Virus record (IMG/VR): IMGVR_UViG_3300025467_000022
Location: 1 to 50,874 of that record
DNA length: 50,874 nucleotides
Direction: 5' to 3' (one strand)
DNA from: a virus
Shown: piece after piece, positions 31,132 through 38,403 of the stretch
Numbering within the stretch: position 1 is the first letter of the stretch
Layout: every line of letters starts with the position of its first letter
Notes under the pieces: model-generated
Seen by the model: the letters and a program-made list of their open reading frames with translations, nothing else
Database searches by the model: none
What the model was told of the DNA's origin: nothing
Program-made: the position numbers and the translations under genes

Positions 31132-32591
31132 AAGACGAAATTAACGTCAAAATAGAAGGACTAGACTTAGATACTAGAAAAGAACTAGTAAAGAAGTTTA
31201 AGTATTTTCAACAGAGTGCAAGATATCAGCCAGCTTATCGGTTAGGAAGATGGGACGGGTGTGTTAGTTTCTTTGGTCTCGGCGGAACTACTTATATTAG
31301 TACACTAGATCGAGTACTTCCATTATTAGAACAATGGGGATACTATATCGAAGTCGAAGACCAAAGAACTAACGAACCCTTAGAGTTTGATAAAATTACA
31401 GAAGAGTTCTGGGGCGATCAAACTTGGCCCACTGGACATCGATTCGAAGGCGAGCCTATTAGATTGCGTGAAGATCAAGTTCGCGCAATCAATACATTTT
31501 TAGAAAATCCACAATCTCTCCAGGCACTTGCTACAGGTTTTGGAAAAACCATCGTAACTGCCACAATGAGCAAAATTTGCGAAAAATACGGAAGAACAAT
31601 TACAATTGTTCCAAACAAAAGTCTAGTTGAGCAAACTGAAGAAGACTTTGTTAATGTAGGATTAGATGTAGGCGTATACTACGGTGATCGCAAAGATTTA
31701 GATAAAACTCATACTATATGCACTTGGCAGAGTCTTAACATATTAGACAAGAAGAGTAAGAATCACGAACATGATATTATTTCTCTTGCTGAGTTTCTAG
31801 AAAATGTCAATACCGTTATTGTTGACGAAGTCCACCAAGCCAAAGCAGAAGTATTAAAAAATCTTCTTACTCAGAATTTACGAAATGCTCCGATTAGATG
31901 GGGGCTCACAGGAACTATTCCCAAAGATGAGCTAGAATTCGAAAGCATCAAGTGCAGCCTAGGAGATGTTGTAGGTCAAGTTAACGCACATGAGCTACAA
32001 GAAAAAGGAATTCTTAGCAATTGTCATGTAAACATTATTCAAACACAGGAATTTAGAGAGTTTTCTTCATATCCTGAAGAATTAAAATACTTAGTTACAG
32101 ACAAAGAAAGAATAGAATGGCTATCGAAGTTTATTAAGGAAGTATCTGTTTCGGGAAATACATTGGTATTAGTTGACCGAATCGAATGTGGCAAAAAGCT
32201 TCAACTCGAATTGAGTAATCTATTTTCTATTCTAAAAGAAGATCCAGATGTTAAGTTTATATCCGGCGCAGTTAAATCAAAAGATCGAAAAGAAGCATAC
32301 GCAGAAGTTGCATCATCTGATAATAAAATCACGATTGCAACGTACGGTGTAGCTGCGGTAGGAATCAATATTCCTAGAATTTTTAATCTTGTGTTAGTTG
32401 AACCAGGAAAATCGTTTGTAAGAGTTATCCAAAGTATCGGCCGAGGCCTGCGTAAAGCTAATGATAAAGATCATGTCGAGATCTACGATTTTACTGCGAA
32501 TACGAAATATGCTAAGAAGCATCTAACAGAAAGAAAACGGTATTATAAAGAAGCAAAATACCAATTTACAATCGAGAAAGTTAAAATATAG
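31107..32591 (+). CDS. uvsW: UvsW helicase (RNA-DNA and branch helicase)
   Basis: In T4, UvsW unwinds branched recombination intermediates and R-loops, and shuts off origin-dependent replication. SF2 motifs: I ATGFGKT (about 142-148), II VIVDEVHQAK (about 237-246), III WGLTGTIP, V ATYGVAAVGINIP and VI QSIGRGLRKA (about 441-450). The N-terminal domain has FQQSARYQPAYRLGRWDGCV, the DNA-contacting part of T4 UvsW. It has 494 aa, slightly shorter than T4. Its start lies inside the preceding gene. Confidence 0.9.
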   Translation: MATARIIIKDEINVKIEGLDLDTRKELVKKFKYFQQSARYQPAYRLGRWDGCVSFFGLGGTTYISTLDRVLPLLEQWGYYIEVEDQRTNEPLEFDKITEEFWGDQTWPTGHRFEGEPIRLREDQVRAINTFLENPQSLQALATGFGKTIVTATMSKICEKYGRTITIVPNKSLVEQTEEDFVNVGLDVGVYYGDRKDLDKTHTICTWQSLNILDKKSKNHEHDIISLAEFLENVNTVIVDEVHQAKAEVLKNLLTQNLRNAPIRWGLTGTIPKDELEFESIKCSLGDVVGQVNAHELQEKGILSNCHVNIIQTQEFREFSSYPEELKYLVTDKERIEWLSKFIKEVSVSGNTLVLVDRIECGKKLQLELSNLFSILKEDPDVKFISGAVKSKDRKEAYAEVASSDNKITIATYGVAAVGINIPRIFNLVLVEPGKSFVRVIQSIGRGLRKANDKDHVEIYDFTANTKYAKKHLTERKRYYKEAKYQFTIEKVKI

Positions 32592-32595
32592 TACC

Positions 32596-32780
32596 TTAGC
32601 TAGATAATTTAGAATACTTTTCTTTTCGAGATTCTGATAGTTTTTTTCGGGTTTCTTGACTCATAGGCTTTTTGGAATAATATGATGCTTTTCTGTATAA
32701 GTACCAGGAGATAATGTTCTTGACTTAGCTCGTTCGATTATGCTATTATATACACTAGAATATTTATTTTGCAGAAACAC
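32596..32780 (-). pseudogene. Remnant of an HNH homing endonuclease
   Basis: On the minus strand a GTG ORF at 32780-32661 encodes 39 residues with VYNSIIERAKSRTL and TYTEKHHIIPKSL, then stops. This is the N-terminal signature of phage HNH homing endonucleases (Y-T-E-x-H-H-I-I-P-K-S-L-G-G). In another frame, overlapping its end, 32664-32596 encodes MSQETRKKLSESRKEKYSKL, the NUMOD3 DNA-binding motif found at their C-terminal side. The catalytic core between them is missing and the frames do not match, so this is a deleted, frame-broken gene. It lies after uvsW and before the ATT-start gene. Confidence 0.8.
32720..32749 (+). promoter_or_regulatory. Possible promoter inside the HNH remnant
   Basis: TTGACT (32720-32725), an 18-base spacer and TATTAT (32744-32749), about 90 bases before the ATT start at 32839. 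Could be a chance match in remnant coding sequence. Confidence 0.35.
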
Positions 32781-32838
32781 TTAATAATCTCCGTACAATG
32801 GATGGTTGCAATTTATATATTATTTATGGAGAATTAAC

Positions 32839-33342
32839 ATTCAAATCCTTACATTAGAAAACAAAACGTTTTTCCTAAATGATTTACCAGATATTGTAGA
32901 TGACGATCTTAGATTTGCGGTGCTCGACAATAGCGATAATCAAAATCCAGATTATTTCTTTTTGCCGCTGATATTTTTAGAATCATTTACAGGCCCGGCA
33001 GTGGTACTAAGAATAGGCAAACATGAAATCACTATGCCTCTAGATTGGTGTACTATTGTAGGCGACCCGGCAGGTCCGGAATTAGAAGTGTTACCATTGA
33101 CTAGTTTAAACGATCGCGGATTTAAGACTTTTACATTTAATCCGTTAAGCTCATTTAGACCAGAATTCTATGACATTGATATCATTAATGTCTATCAAGA
33201 TGTTAAATGGTATTTTCCTAAAATGAAACCAGGACAACTTTTATGTGCCCCATTGCACGGCGGAGAAAATCCAATCTGTGCATATTTTGTTAAAGAAGTT
33301 AGTCGCCAGTGTGAGCTGGTACACTATACCCGTTGCTGGTAA
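32839..33342 (+). CDS. Conserved phage protein with ATT start, 167 aa
   Basis: Reading from an ATT at 32839 the product begins (M)QILTLENKTFFLNDLPDIVD, then DYFFLPLIFLESFTGPAVVL, ITMPLDWCTIVGDPAGP and DVKWYFPKMKPGQLLCAPLH. From memory, relatives in T4-like marine phages begin Met-x-Ile-Leu-Thr-Leu-Glu-Asn-Lys, so the ATT stands where they have ATG. GGAG lies 7 bases before it and no in-frame ATG is near; the alternative is a TTG at 32806 with no ribosome-binding site. It precedes the gp62-like gene and so may be part of replication. The function is not known. Confidence 0.7.
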   Translation: MQILTLENKTFFLNDLPDIVDDDLRFAVLDNSDNQNPDYFFLPLIFLESFTGPAVVLRIGKHEITMPLDWCTIVGDPAGPELEVLPLTSLNDRGFKTFTFNPLSSFRPEFYDIDIINVYQDVKWYFPKMKPGQLLCAPLHGGENPICAYFVKEVSRQCELVHYTRCW

Positions 33343-33357
33343 AAGAAAGGTAAACTA

Positions 33358-33552
33358 ATGCTTACTAAAGAAAAACTCAATCATCATATTAATCACCTAC
33401 AAGAAAAGCATGCCGTGTTAGATCGACAGATTGATTTAATGGAATCAAACGGGCATTTCGAAGATACAGATATTACACATCTTAAGAAAAAGCGTCTTGC
33501 AATCAATGACGAAATCAATTTGGTCAAATCACAGATTGTAAATCTAACATAA
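33358..33552 (+). CDS. YdcH-like (DUF465) coiled-coil protein, 64 aa
   Basis: The whole protein is a helical hairpin: HHINHLQEKHAVLDRQIDLM, ESNGHFEDTDITHLKKKRLA and INDEINLVKSQI. The spacing H-x-L-x(4)-H-x-x-L-D-x-x-I, then LKK-x-R-L, matches the small bacterial YdcH/DUF465 family. Family members are about 70 aa with no firmly known role. AAAGG precedes the ATG. It lies between the ATT-start gene and the gp62-like gene. The match is by pattern only. Confidence 0.65.
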   Translation: MLTKEKLNHHINHLQEKHAVLDRQIDLMESNGHFEDTDITHLKKKRLAINDEINLVKSQIVNLT

Positions 33553-33575
33553 AATTAGTATAATAGGAACTGAAT

Positions 33576-34031
33576 ATGGCATTAGATATCAAACGAGAAT
33601 TAGCGGGGGTCGATCTTAGGAATTATAATTTCTATGATAAACTCACCGACGAAGAGAAGAAATCATTCAGTCCCTATATTTTAATGCGATATGTCAGTAA
33701 TGTAGAGGGCGATCAAGAGTTGCAGGAATGGTTCCTAGAGATGACTAATGAGCTAGTTAATAAAGATCATTGGATATTAAGCAAGAATCATAAAGCACTA
33801 TTGTGGAAACTTTTTGCAAGTTGCGGCGGCGGAATTAAAGTATATCATCCGTATCTTAAAGCTGGAACTAAGGAAAAAGCAGTTAAGATTGAAAAGCTGT
33901 TGGCAGAAATTTATCCAGCAATGAAACTCGAAGATATCAAGTTAATGGCCAGTATGATGACCAAAACTGATAAAAATGAATTATTTGACAAAATGGGCTT
34001 TGATAAAAAGCAGCGCAAGGAATATGAATAA
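33576..34031 (+). CDS. 62: Sliding clamp loader small subunit, gp62-like
   Basis: gp62 with gp44 loads the gp45 clamp. The order of features parallels gp62 proteins of T4-like environmental phages as I recall them: a short YDKLTDEEKKSFSPYILMRY segment (in the family Y-x-x-F-M-V-N-R-x-L-S), a WFLEMTNELVNKDHWILSK stretch, KALLWKLFASCGGG, then IEKLLAEIYPAMKLEDIKLM and a basic tail. Length 151 aa against 187 in T4. The genes for gp44 and gp45 are not in the window, so the assignment is moderate. AGGA precedes the ATG; the stop overlaps the next start (TAATG). Confidence 0.55.
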   Translation: MALDIKRELAGVDLRNYNFYDKLTDEEKKSFSPYILMRYVSNVEGDQELQEWFLEMTNELVNKDHWILSKNHKALLWKLFASCGGGIKVYHPYLKAGTKEKAVKIEKLLAEIYPAMKLEDIKLMASMMTKTDKNELFDKMGFDKKQRKEYE

Positions 34032-34261
34032 TGAAGGATAAACTAGGATTTGCATTCAACTTAGGATGTAAAGTTGCTCGCGCAATATCAGTTGGTCGTA
34101 GTAGCACAGACCTCGCAATCTGTACTGTGACAAGAATCGAAGATGGAAAAATTTATCTCGATGATAGTAAAGTTCATATTAGATTCCCCGAACGGTTGTT
34201 AATTATTGAACAAGACCCGTTATATCGCATGGTTAAAAACTATGAGAATTCTAAACCGTGA
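34031..34261 (+). CDS. Small conserved-type phage protein, 76 aa
   Basis: A compact beta-rich protein: LGFAFNLGCKVARAISVGRS, CTVTRIEDGKIYLDDSKVHI and RFPERLLIIEQD. The pattern (basic GR, then TVT-x-I-x-D/N-G-K-I/M-Y-L-D-x-S-K) is one I recall from other T4-like phages near replication genes. The start overlaps the gp62-like stop and the stop overlaps the next GTG start, so translation is coupled on both sides. The function is unknown; a small SH3-like barrel would fit. Confidence 0.65.
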   Translation: MKDKLGFAFNLGCKVARAISVGRSSTDLAICTVTRIEDGKIYLDDSKVHIRFPERLLIIEQDPLYRMVKNYENSKP

Positions 34262-34953
34262 TCAATTTAGAGGCACAACCATTTAACTGTGTGCATTGCG
34301 GCAAGAGTTTTATGAAAGAGCGCACACTCATATCCCACCTCTGTGAGCAGAAGCGTCGTGCTCTTCAAAAAGATGAGAAGCGTGTCCAGGCTGGTTATAT
34401 GGCATTCAATAGATTTTTCCAACTTACACAAAATGCAAAGAAGAAAAAAAGTTATGAAGAATTTTGCAAAACTAGCTATTATAATGCTTTCGTCAAGTTT
34501 GGTAGCTTTGTCAATAATGTTAATCCTCTTTATCCCGATAAGTTTATTGATTATGTTATTAAAAGCGGAGTAAAGTTAGATCATTGGTGCAGAGACGAAC
34601 TTTATGAAAAATATCTTTATGATATGCTTAAAGTAGAACCTGTAGAAGCTGCGGTACAGCGTACTATTGCTACAATGATCGAATGGGGAGAAGTTAACTC
34701 TGCAAATTATACACATTATTTTAACTATGTTAATTTAAATCGTGCAGTACATGATATCAAAAATGGAAAAATCAGTTGTTGGGTAATGTTAAATTGCCGC
34801 AGTGGCAAGGAAATGTTGAGTAAGTTTAGTGACGATCAACTAGATATGATAGCTCCAGCATTAGACATGCCGCATTGGGTAAAGCGTTTTAGAGAAACGC
34901 CAGCAGATGTTGCGTTAGTTAAAGAAATATGCAAAGAGACCGGAATAGCATGA
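34258..34953 (+). CDS. Zinc-finger phage protein, 231 aa, GTG start
   Basis: Starts at a GTG overlapping the previous stop (GTGA). N-terminal zinc finger FNCVHCGKSFMKERTLISHL then C (residues 9-29, C-x2-C-x12-H-x2-C type), followed by EQKRRALQKDEKRVQAGYMA. The rest is helical: YNAFVKFGSFVNNVNPLYPD, WCRDELYEKYLYDMLKVEP and ISCWVMLNCRSGKEMLSKFS. I recall proteins with this finger and body as conserved in T4-like environmental phages; none has a known role. Position among replication genes suggests nucleic-acid binding. The stop overlaps the next ATG. Confidence 0.7.
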   Translation: MINLEAQPFNCVHCGKSFMKERTLISHLCEQKRRALQKDEKRVQAGYMAFNRFFQLTQNAKKKKSYEEFCKTSYYNAFVKFGSFVNNVNPLYPDKFIDYVIKSGVKLDHWCRDELYEKYLYDMLKVEPVEAAVQRTIATMIEWGEVNSANYTHYFNYVNLNRAVHDIKNGKISCWVMLNCRSGKEMLSKFSDDQLDMIAPALDMPHWVKRFRETPADVALVKEICKETGIA

Positions 34954-35336
34954 CTACACTTAATAAAGCCAGAGAATTTTTATCTAGATGGCGAATGACC
35001 ATTGTCGATTCTAACCGCAGGACACCTTCCTATCCGAAACATATCACTTATTATCGATATGATGATATCAACAATATGCCAACTCACTACGAAACTGAAA
35101 TTCTACATACTATTCAAATTCCCGAAAGTGCATTAGAAGCATTGGTAGACTTCTATGAACGGGTAGAAGAGAGTATGAAATACACAGGTAGTATGGATGT
35201 TTTCAATCATTATATTGAACGGCAAAACGCAGATAAAGCGATAAGAGAGAAATATCCTACAGTGCAAAAAGCCTACGATCAATATATGATGCTGCATAAG
35301 CTCGCAAAATCAGGCGAAAATAATGCCAGACGTTGA
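34950..35336 (+). CDS. Hypothetical phage protein, 128 aa
   Basis: The ATG at 34950 overlaps the previous stop (ATGA); upstream in-frame codons are ignored. The product begins MTTLNKAREFLSRWRMTIVD, has a central strand region with HYETEILHTIQIPESALEAL and a helical C-terminus (NADKAIREKYPTVQKAYDQY). No domain is recognised. It overlaps the DnaE-like gene by 14 bases, so the two are expressed together. Confidence 0.65.
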   Translation: MTTLNKAREFLSRWRMTIVDSNRRTPSYPKHITYYRYDDINNMPTHYETEILHTIQIPESALEALVDFYERVEESMKYTGSMDVFNHYIERQNADKAIREKYPTVQKAYDQYMMLHKLAKSGENNARR

Positions 35337-35892
35337 TTTAGATTTTGCTAACAGAGACGAAGTGCTATCAATTATACCACATATTCCGGCAATGATTAAC
35401 GGTAACAAGAAGCATAATACAGGTGTATATTGTCATGAAATTCCAGTTAATCCTCTCACAGGTTTATCTGCAATCGAGTATAATGAAGCAGAAGAGCGTG
35501 GATATTTTAAGATCGACTTTCTAAATGTCAATGTATATAAAGATATTCAAAACGAAGCACACTTACAAAAACTAATGGAGCAAGAACCATTATGGGATTT
35601 GTTAAAACAGGATGATTTCGTAAATCTACTATTTCACCTAAACGGACACGGAGATATTTTGAAAAAGACTTGCCCTACCTCTGTAGAACAATTAGCTGCT
35701 GTGCTAGCGATGATTCGTCCGGCTAAGAGGCATTTGATTGGAAAAGATTGGTCGACAATTATGAGTGAGGTTTGGACAAAACCCGTCGACGGAAGCTATT
35801 ACTTCAAGCGATCTCATGCAATCAGCTACGCAATGGTAGTAGTAGTTCACATGAACTTACTCTGTCAGAAATTTAGCGAATCTTCTTGTTAG
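35323..35892 (+). CDS. Mini DnaE-like protein (Pol III alpha palm and finger motifs), 189 aa
   Basis: It begins MPDVDLDFANRDEV, equivalent to the P-D-x-D-x-D-F motif of bacterial DNA polymerase III alpha, whose first two Asp (E. coli 401, 403) bind catalytic metal. Residues 61-72, YFKIDFLNVNVY, match the K-F-D-F-L-G-L segment with the third catalytic Asp (here D65). Residues 116-135 (KTCPTS, LAAVLAMIRPAK) match the ...ALYRPGP finger segment, and 161-170 FKRSHAISYA matches F-N-K-S-H-A-x-x-Y-A. The PHP, thumb, clamp-binding and OB parts are absent. From memory, close relatives occur in T4-like marine phages. Whether it polymerises is unknown. Ends 20 bases inside the convergent gene. Confidence 0.75.
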   Translation: MPDVDLDFANRDEVLSIIPHIPAMINGNKKHNTGVYCHEIPVNPLTGLSAIEYNEAEERGYFKIDFLNVNVYKDIQNEAHLQKLMEQEPLWDLLKQDDFVNLLFHLNGHGDILKKTCPTSVEQLAAVLAMIRPAKRHLIGKDWSTIMSEVWTKPVDGSYYFKRSHAISYAMVVVVHMNLLCQKFSESSC

Positions 35893-36262
35893 GGTTACGA
35901 ACGAGTTGAATAGATTTTCTTTTAATTCGTTTCTCAGCTATTTCGCTTAGATTAACTGTAGGTCCGAATATGATGTTTACATCTTTACTATTAAATGTCT
36001 TAATGATAGGACGGTATGGGGTCATATCTAGCTTTAAAAATATATTAATAGGAATCTTACGATTCGACTCCCACCACCATACTTCGCCTAATTCTAAGAA
36101 TCGTTGCTTATCATCATCTGATTTAAGCAATGAATAATCATAGATGCTAGTTACTTGCATATCATTGTTAATAATGATGCCGACATATTCTTCATCGCCA
36201 CACTGAATGCAGGTAATAAAGGGGAAATTCTGTTGGAATTCTTCTGTTTTGTTATGTTTCAT
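35873..36262 (-). CDS. Conserved phage protein, 129 aa
   Basis: Features: FITCIQCGDEEYVGIIINND, a WWWESNRKIPINIFLKLDM segment with three Trp, FNSKDVNIIFGPTVNLSEIA and a basic end KRIKRKSIQLVRNPNKK. The WWWESNRxIPINIFL motif is one I recall as conserved in T4-like marine phages, unassigned in function. It is the only minus-strand gene inside the replication block and lies between the DnaE-like gene and a virion-type gene, overlapping the former by 20 bases at the 3' ends. Confidence 0.65.
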   Translation of the reverse strand: MKHNKTEEFQQNFPFITCIQCGDEEYVGIIINNDMQVTSIYDYSLLKSDDDKQRFLELGEVWWWESNRKIPINIFLKLDMTPYRPIIKTFNSKDVNIIFGPTVNLSEIAEKRIKRKSIQLVRNPNKKIR

Positions 36263-36282
36263 TTTTCAATAAATATAATGCT

Positions 36283-37383
36283 ATGAACAAGTTACCAGTC
36301 TATTTATATTCAAATCAATTCGACGTAATATTGGATCTGGACCAAAACAGGGGAATCAATCAGATTATGTACCAGAGAAAGCTAAAAATCCAAAAAGGAT
36401 TTAAGGATTATATTCAAATCCAATTTAAAAACTCCGATCAAAAACCTGTATCATTATCGACCTCTAGTAATTATTGGTTCGATTTAATCGATTCCTATGG
36501 CAGACAACTTGTTCTTACTAAACCGTTAACTATTATAGATGACACTGTAACTTTCGCTGTTTCTCAAGCGCAAACCTCGACTAACACATTGCTTAATTTT
36601 GCCGATACTAGTAAAATTACTGTTGGTCAATCTGCATCTGGCTTCGGCATTCCTATTAATTCTACAGTAGTTGGCGTAACAACCAACACTGTAACTTTGA
36701 GTAAACCGACAAATTATCTCATAACTACTGCAACTTCAGTAACATTTAATACCCTTGCACTAAGAGGCGTAGCAAAATTAGAATTAGATCCACAAGATAC
36801 TATTAATTTAACTGCTGCTAGTTATAAAATTGTAGTCAAACAAGCAAATAATGACGGCACTTTTACTCCTGCTTATGCAAATACCTACTACGGAATTGCA
36901 GGAGATATTGAAATTCAAGAAGACGGCTATCCGATCGGATTCCCAGTACAAACTGTTAATCGAGCTCAACTCGAAGCAGGCAAAGAATACGACTATGATA
37001 TTAACAATTTGGGTTATATTTTCTTCACAGGCTGGTTGCGCCCATATCCGAGTGCAATGACTACTAGCTCAACTCAATGTGTTTCAATTAATTTGAATAA
37101 CTTTGCCGGTACGATTACTGTACAAGGGACGCTAGATAACAATCCGAGTCCGGCAGGCCAAGCCAATGCCGAGGCATTTACTATTACTAATTACGTATCA
37201 GCAACTCCTACACAAGCAACAATTCAGCTTTCATGGAACACTGTAGTAACCGCAGTTCGATTCTCAGTAAAACCATTTAACGATGCGTTCGGTGTTAACT
37301 ATTATCCAACTGGAAATCCTATTGGTTCAGAAATGAACAAATTTCCAAATGGATTTATTGACATGTTCTCATATTTCAGCTAA
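36283..37383 (+). CDS. Probable virion structural protein, 366 aa
   Basis: It begins MNKLPVYLYSNQFDVILDLD, then YQRKLKIQKGFKDYIQIQFK and NSDQKPVSL. This N-terminal pattern (PVYLYxN, then RxLKIxxGxxxxIxIxxxNSDQK) I recall in virion proteins of T4-like environmental phages. The middle (residues 95-160) has a Thr/Val-rich beta region. The C-terminal third (NLNNFAGTITVQGTLDNNPS) looks like a jelly-roll or carbohydrate-binding-type beta sandwich. TAAATA lies 7 bases before the ATG and overlaps a TATAAT-like string. It lies oddly amid replication genes. Confidence 0.6.
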   Translation: MNKLPVYLYSNQFDVILDLDQNRGINQIMYQRKLKIQKGFKDYIQIQFKNSDQKPVSLSTSSNYWFDLIDSYGRQLVLTKPLTIIDDTVTFAVSQAQTSTNTLLNFADTSKITVGQSASGFGIPINSTVVGVTTNTVTLSKPTNYLITTATSVTFNTLALRGVAKLELDPQDTINLTAASYKIVVKQANNDGTFTPAYANTYYGIAGDIEIQEDGYPIGFPVQTVNRAQLEAGKEYDYDINNLGYIFFTGWLRPYPSAMTTSSTQCVSINLNNFAGTITVQGTLDNNPSPAGQANAEAFTITNYVSATPTQATIQLSWNTVVTAVRFSVKPFNDAFGVNYYPTGNPIGSEMNKFPNGFIDMFSYFS

Positions 37384-37392
37384 AATAGTAGA

Positions 37393-38403
37393 ATGAACCT
37401 AATAGTGGCTACTTTACAGGCCGTCTTGCCGAGTGATCGTAAGATGACACCTACTGGCTGGGAAAGCTTCGATGCCCCCTGCTGTATCCATCGTGGCGAA
37501 ACTCGTGATACTAAAAAACGCGGTGGTGTTATCTTCAAAGGCGACGGATTTACATTTCATTGTTTTAATTGCAACTTTAAAGCAGGCTGGACTCCTGGTC
37601 ACGTATTAACTAATAACACACGTAGTTTAATGTTATGGTTAGGAGTTCCTGATAGTGAGGTACAGAAACTTTCTTTGGAGGTAATTCGGGTCAAAAACGA
37701 CCTCAAACCAGCAGAAAAGACCCTAGATTTTGTCCTAAAACCTAAGGATTTGCCTCAAAATAGCAAGACTTTTGCCGAATGGGTACACGAGGGCTGCGAA
37801 GATGAAAATTTACTTGCTACAATCGCCTATGTTTTAGATAGAGGAATGCAACTCGATTGGTATAAGTGGATGTGGACTGATGCACCTGGATATCAAGATC
37901 GGTTAATCATACCGTATTATCATGAAAAGAAAATAGTAGGTTGGACTGCTCGTAAAATAACTGAGGGTAAACCTAAATACCTAACGTCAGCACAGCCTAG
38001 TTATGTGTTCAATTTAGATGAACAAAATTATAACCGACGTTATGTAATTGTTGTCGAAGGACCGATCGATGCAATCACAGTAGACGGCGTTGCTGTTATG
38101 AGCAATGAAATTAATGAGACTCAGCTAATGAGGATAAATTCGTTAGGCAAAGAAGTGATCCTTGTTCCAGATCGAGATTTACCCGGATCTAAGATGTTGA
38201 ACACAGCAATAGCTCAAGGATGGTCTGCGAGTTTGCCCGATTGGGGAGATGACGTTAAGGACGTTGCGGATGCTGTGCGTAAATTTGGCAGAGTATATAC
38301 GCTTTTCACTATATTAAAATATCGAGAACATGGTGAAATAAAACTGACTATGATGAGGAAAAGAATAGAAAAATATGCAGAAGAACAACAACGCAACACC
38401 TAA
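37393..38403 (+). CDS. 61: DNA primase gp61
   Basis: gp61 makes RNA primers for lagging-strand synthesis together with helicase gp41. N-terminal zinc site: C30, H33 (in PCCIHRGE) with C57 and C60 (FHCFNCNF). Core: LIIPYYHEKKIVGWTARKI. TOPRIM motifs: VIVVEGPIDAITVDG (about 218-232, catalytic Glu) and VILVPDRDLPG (about 256, Asp-x-Asp). 336 aa; T4 gp61 has 342. No ribosome-binding site; AAAATA lies 5 bases before the ATG, a one-base variant of the leaderless late pattern. Its 3' end overlaps gp41. Confidence 0.9.
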   Translation: MNLIVATLQAVLPSDRKMTPTGWESFDAPCCIHRGETRDTKKRGGVIFKGDGFTFHCFNCNFKAGWTPGHVLTNNTRSLMLWLGVPDSEVQKLSLEVIRVKNDLKPAEKTLDFVLKPKDLPQNSKTFAEWVHEGCEDENLLATIAYVLDRGMQLDWYKWMWTDAPGYQDRLIIPYYHEKKIVGWTARKITEGKPKYLTSAQPSYVFNLDEQNYNRRYVIVVEGPIDAITVDGVAVMSNEINETQLMRINSLGKEVILVPDRDLPGSKMLNTAIAQGWSASLPDWGDDVKDVADAVRKFGRVYTLFTILKYREHGEIKLTMMRKRIEKYAEEQQRNT

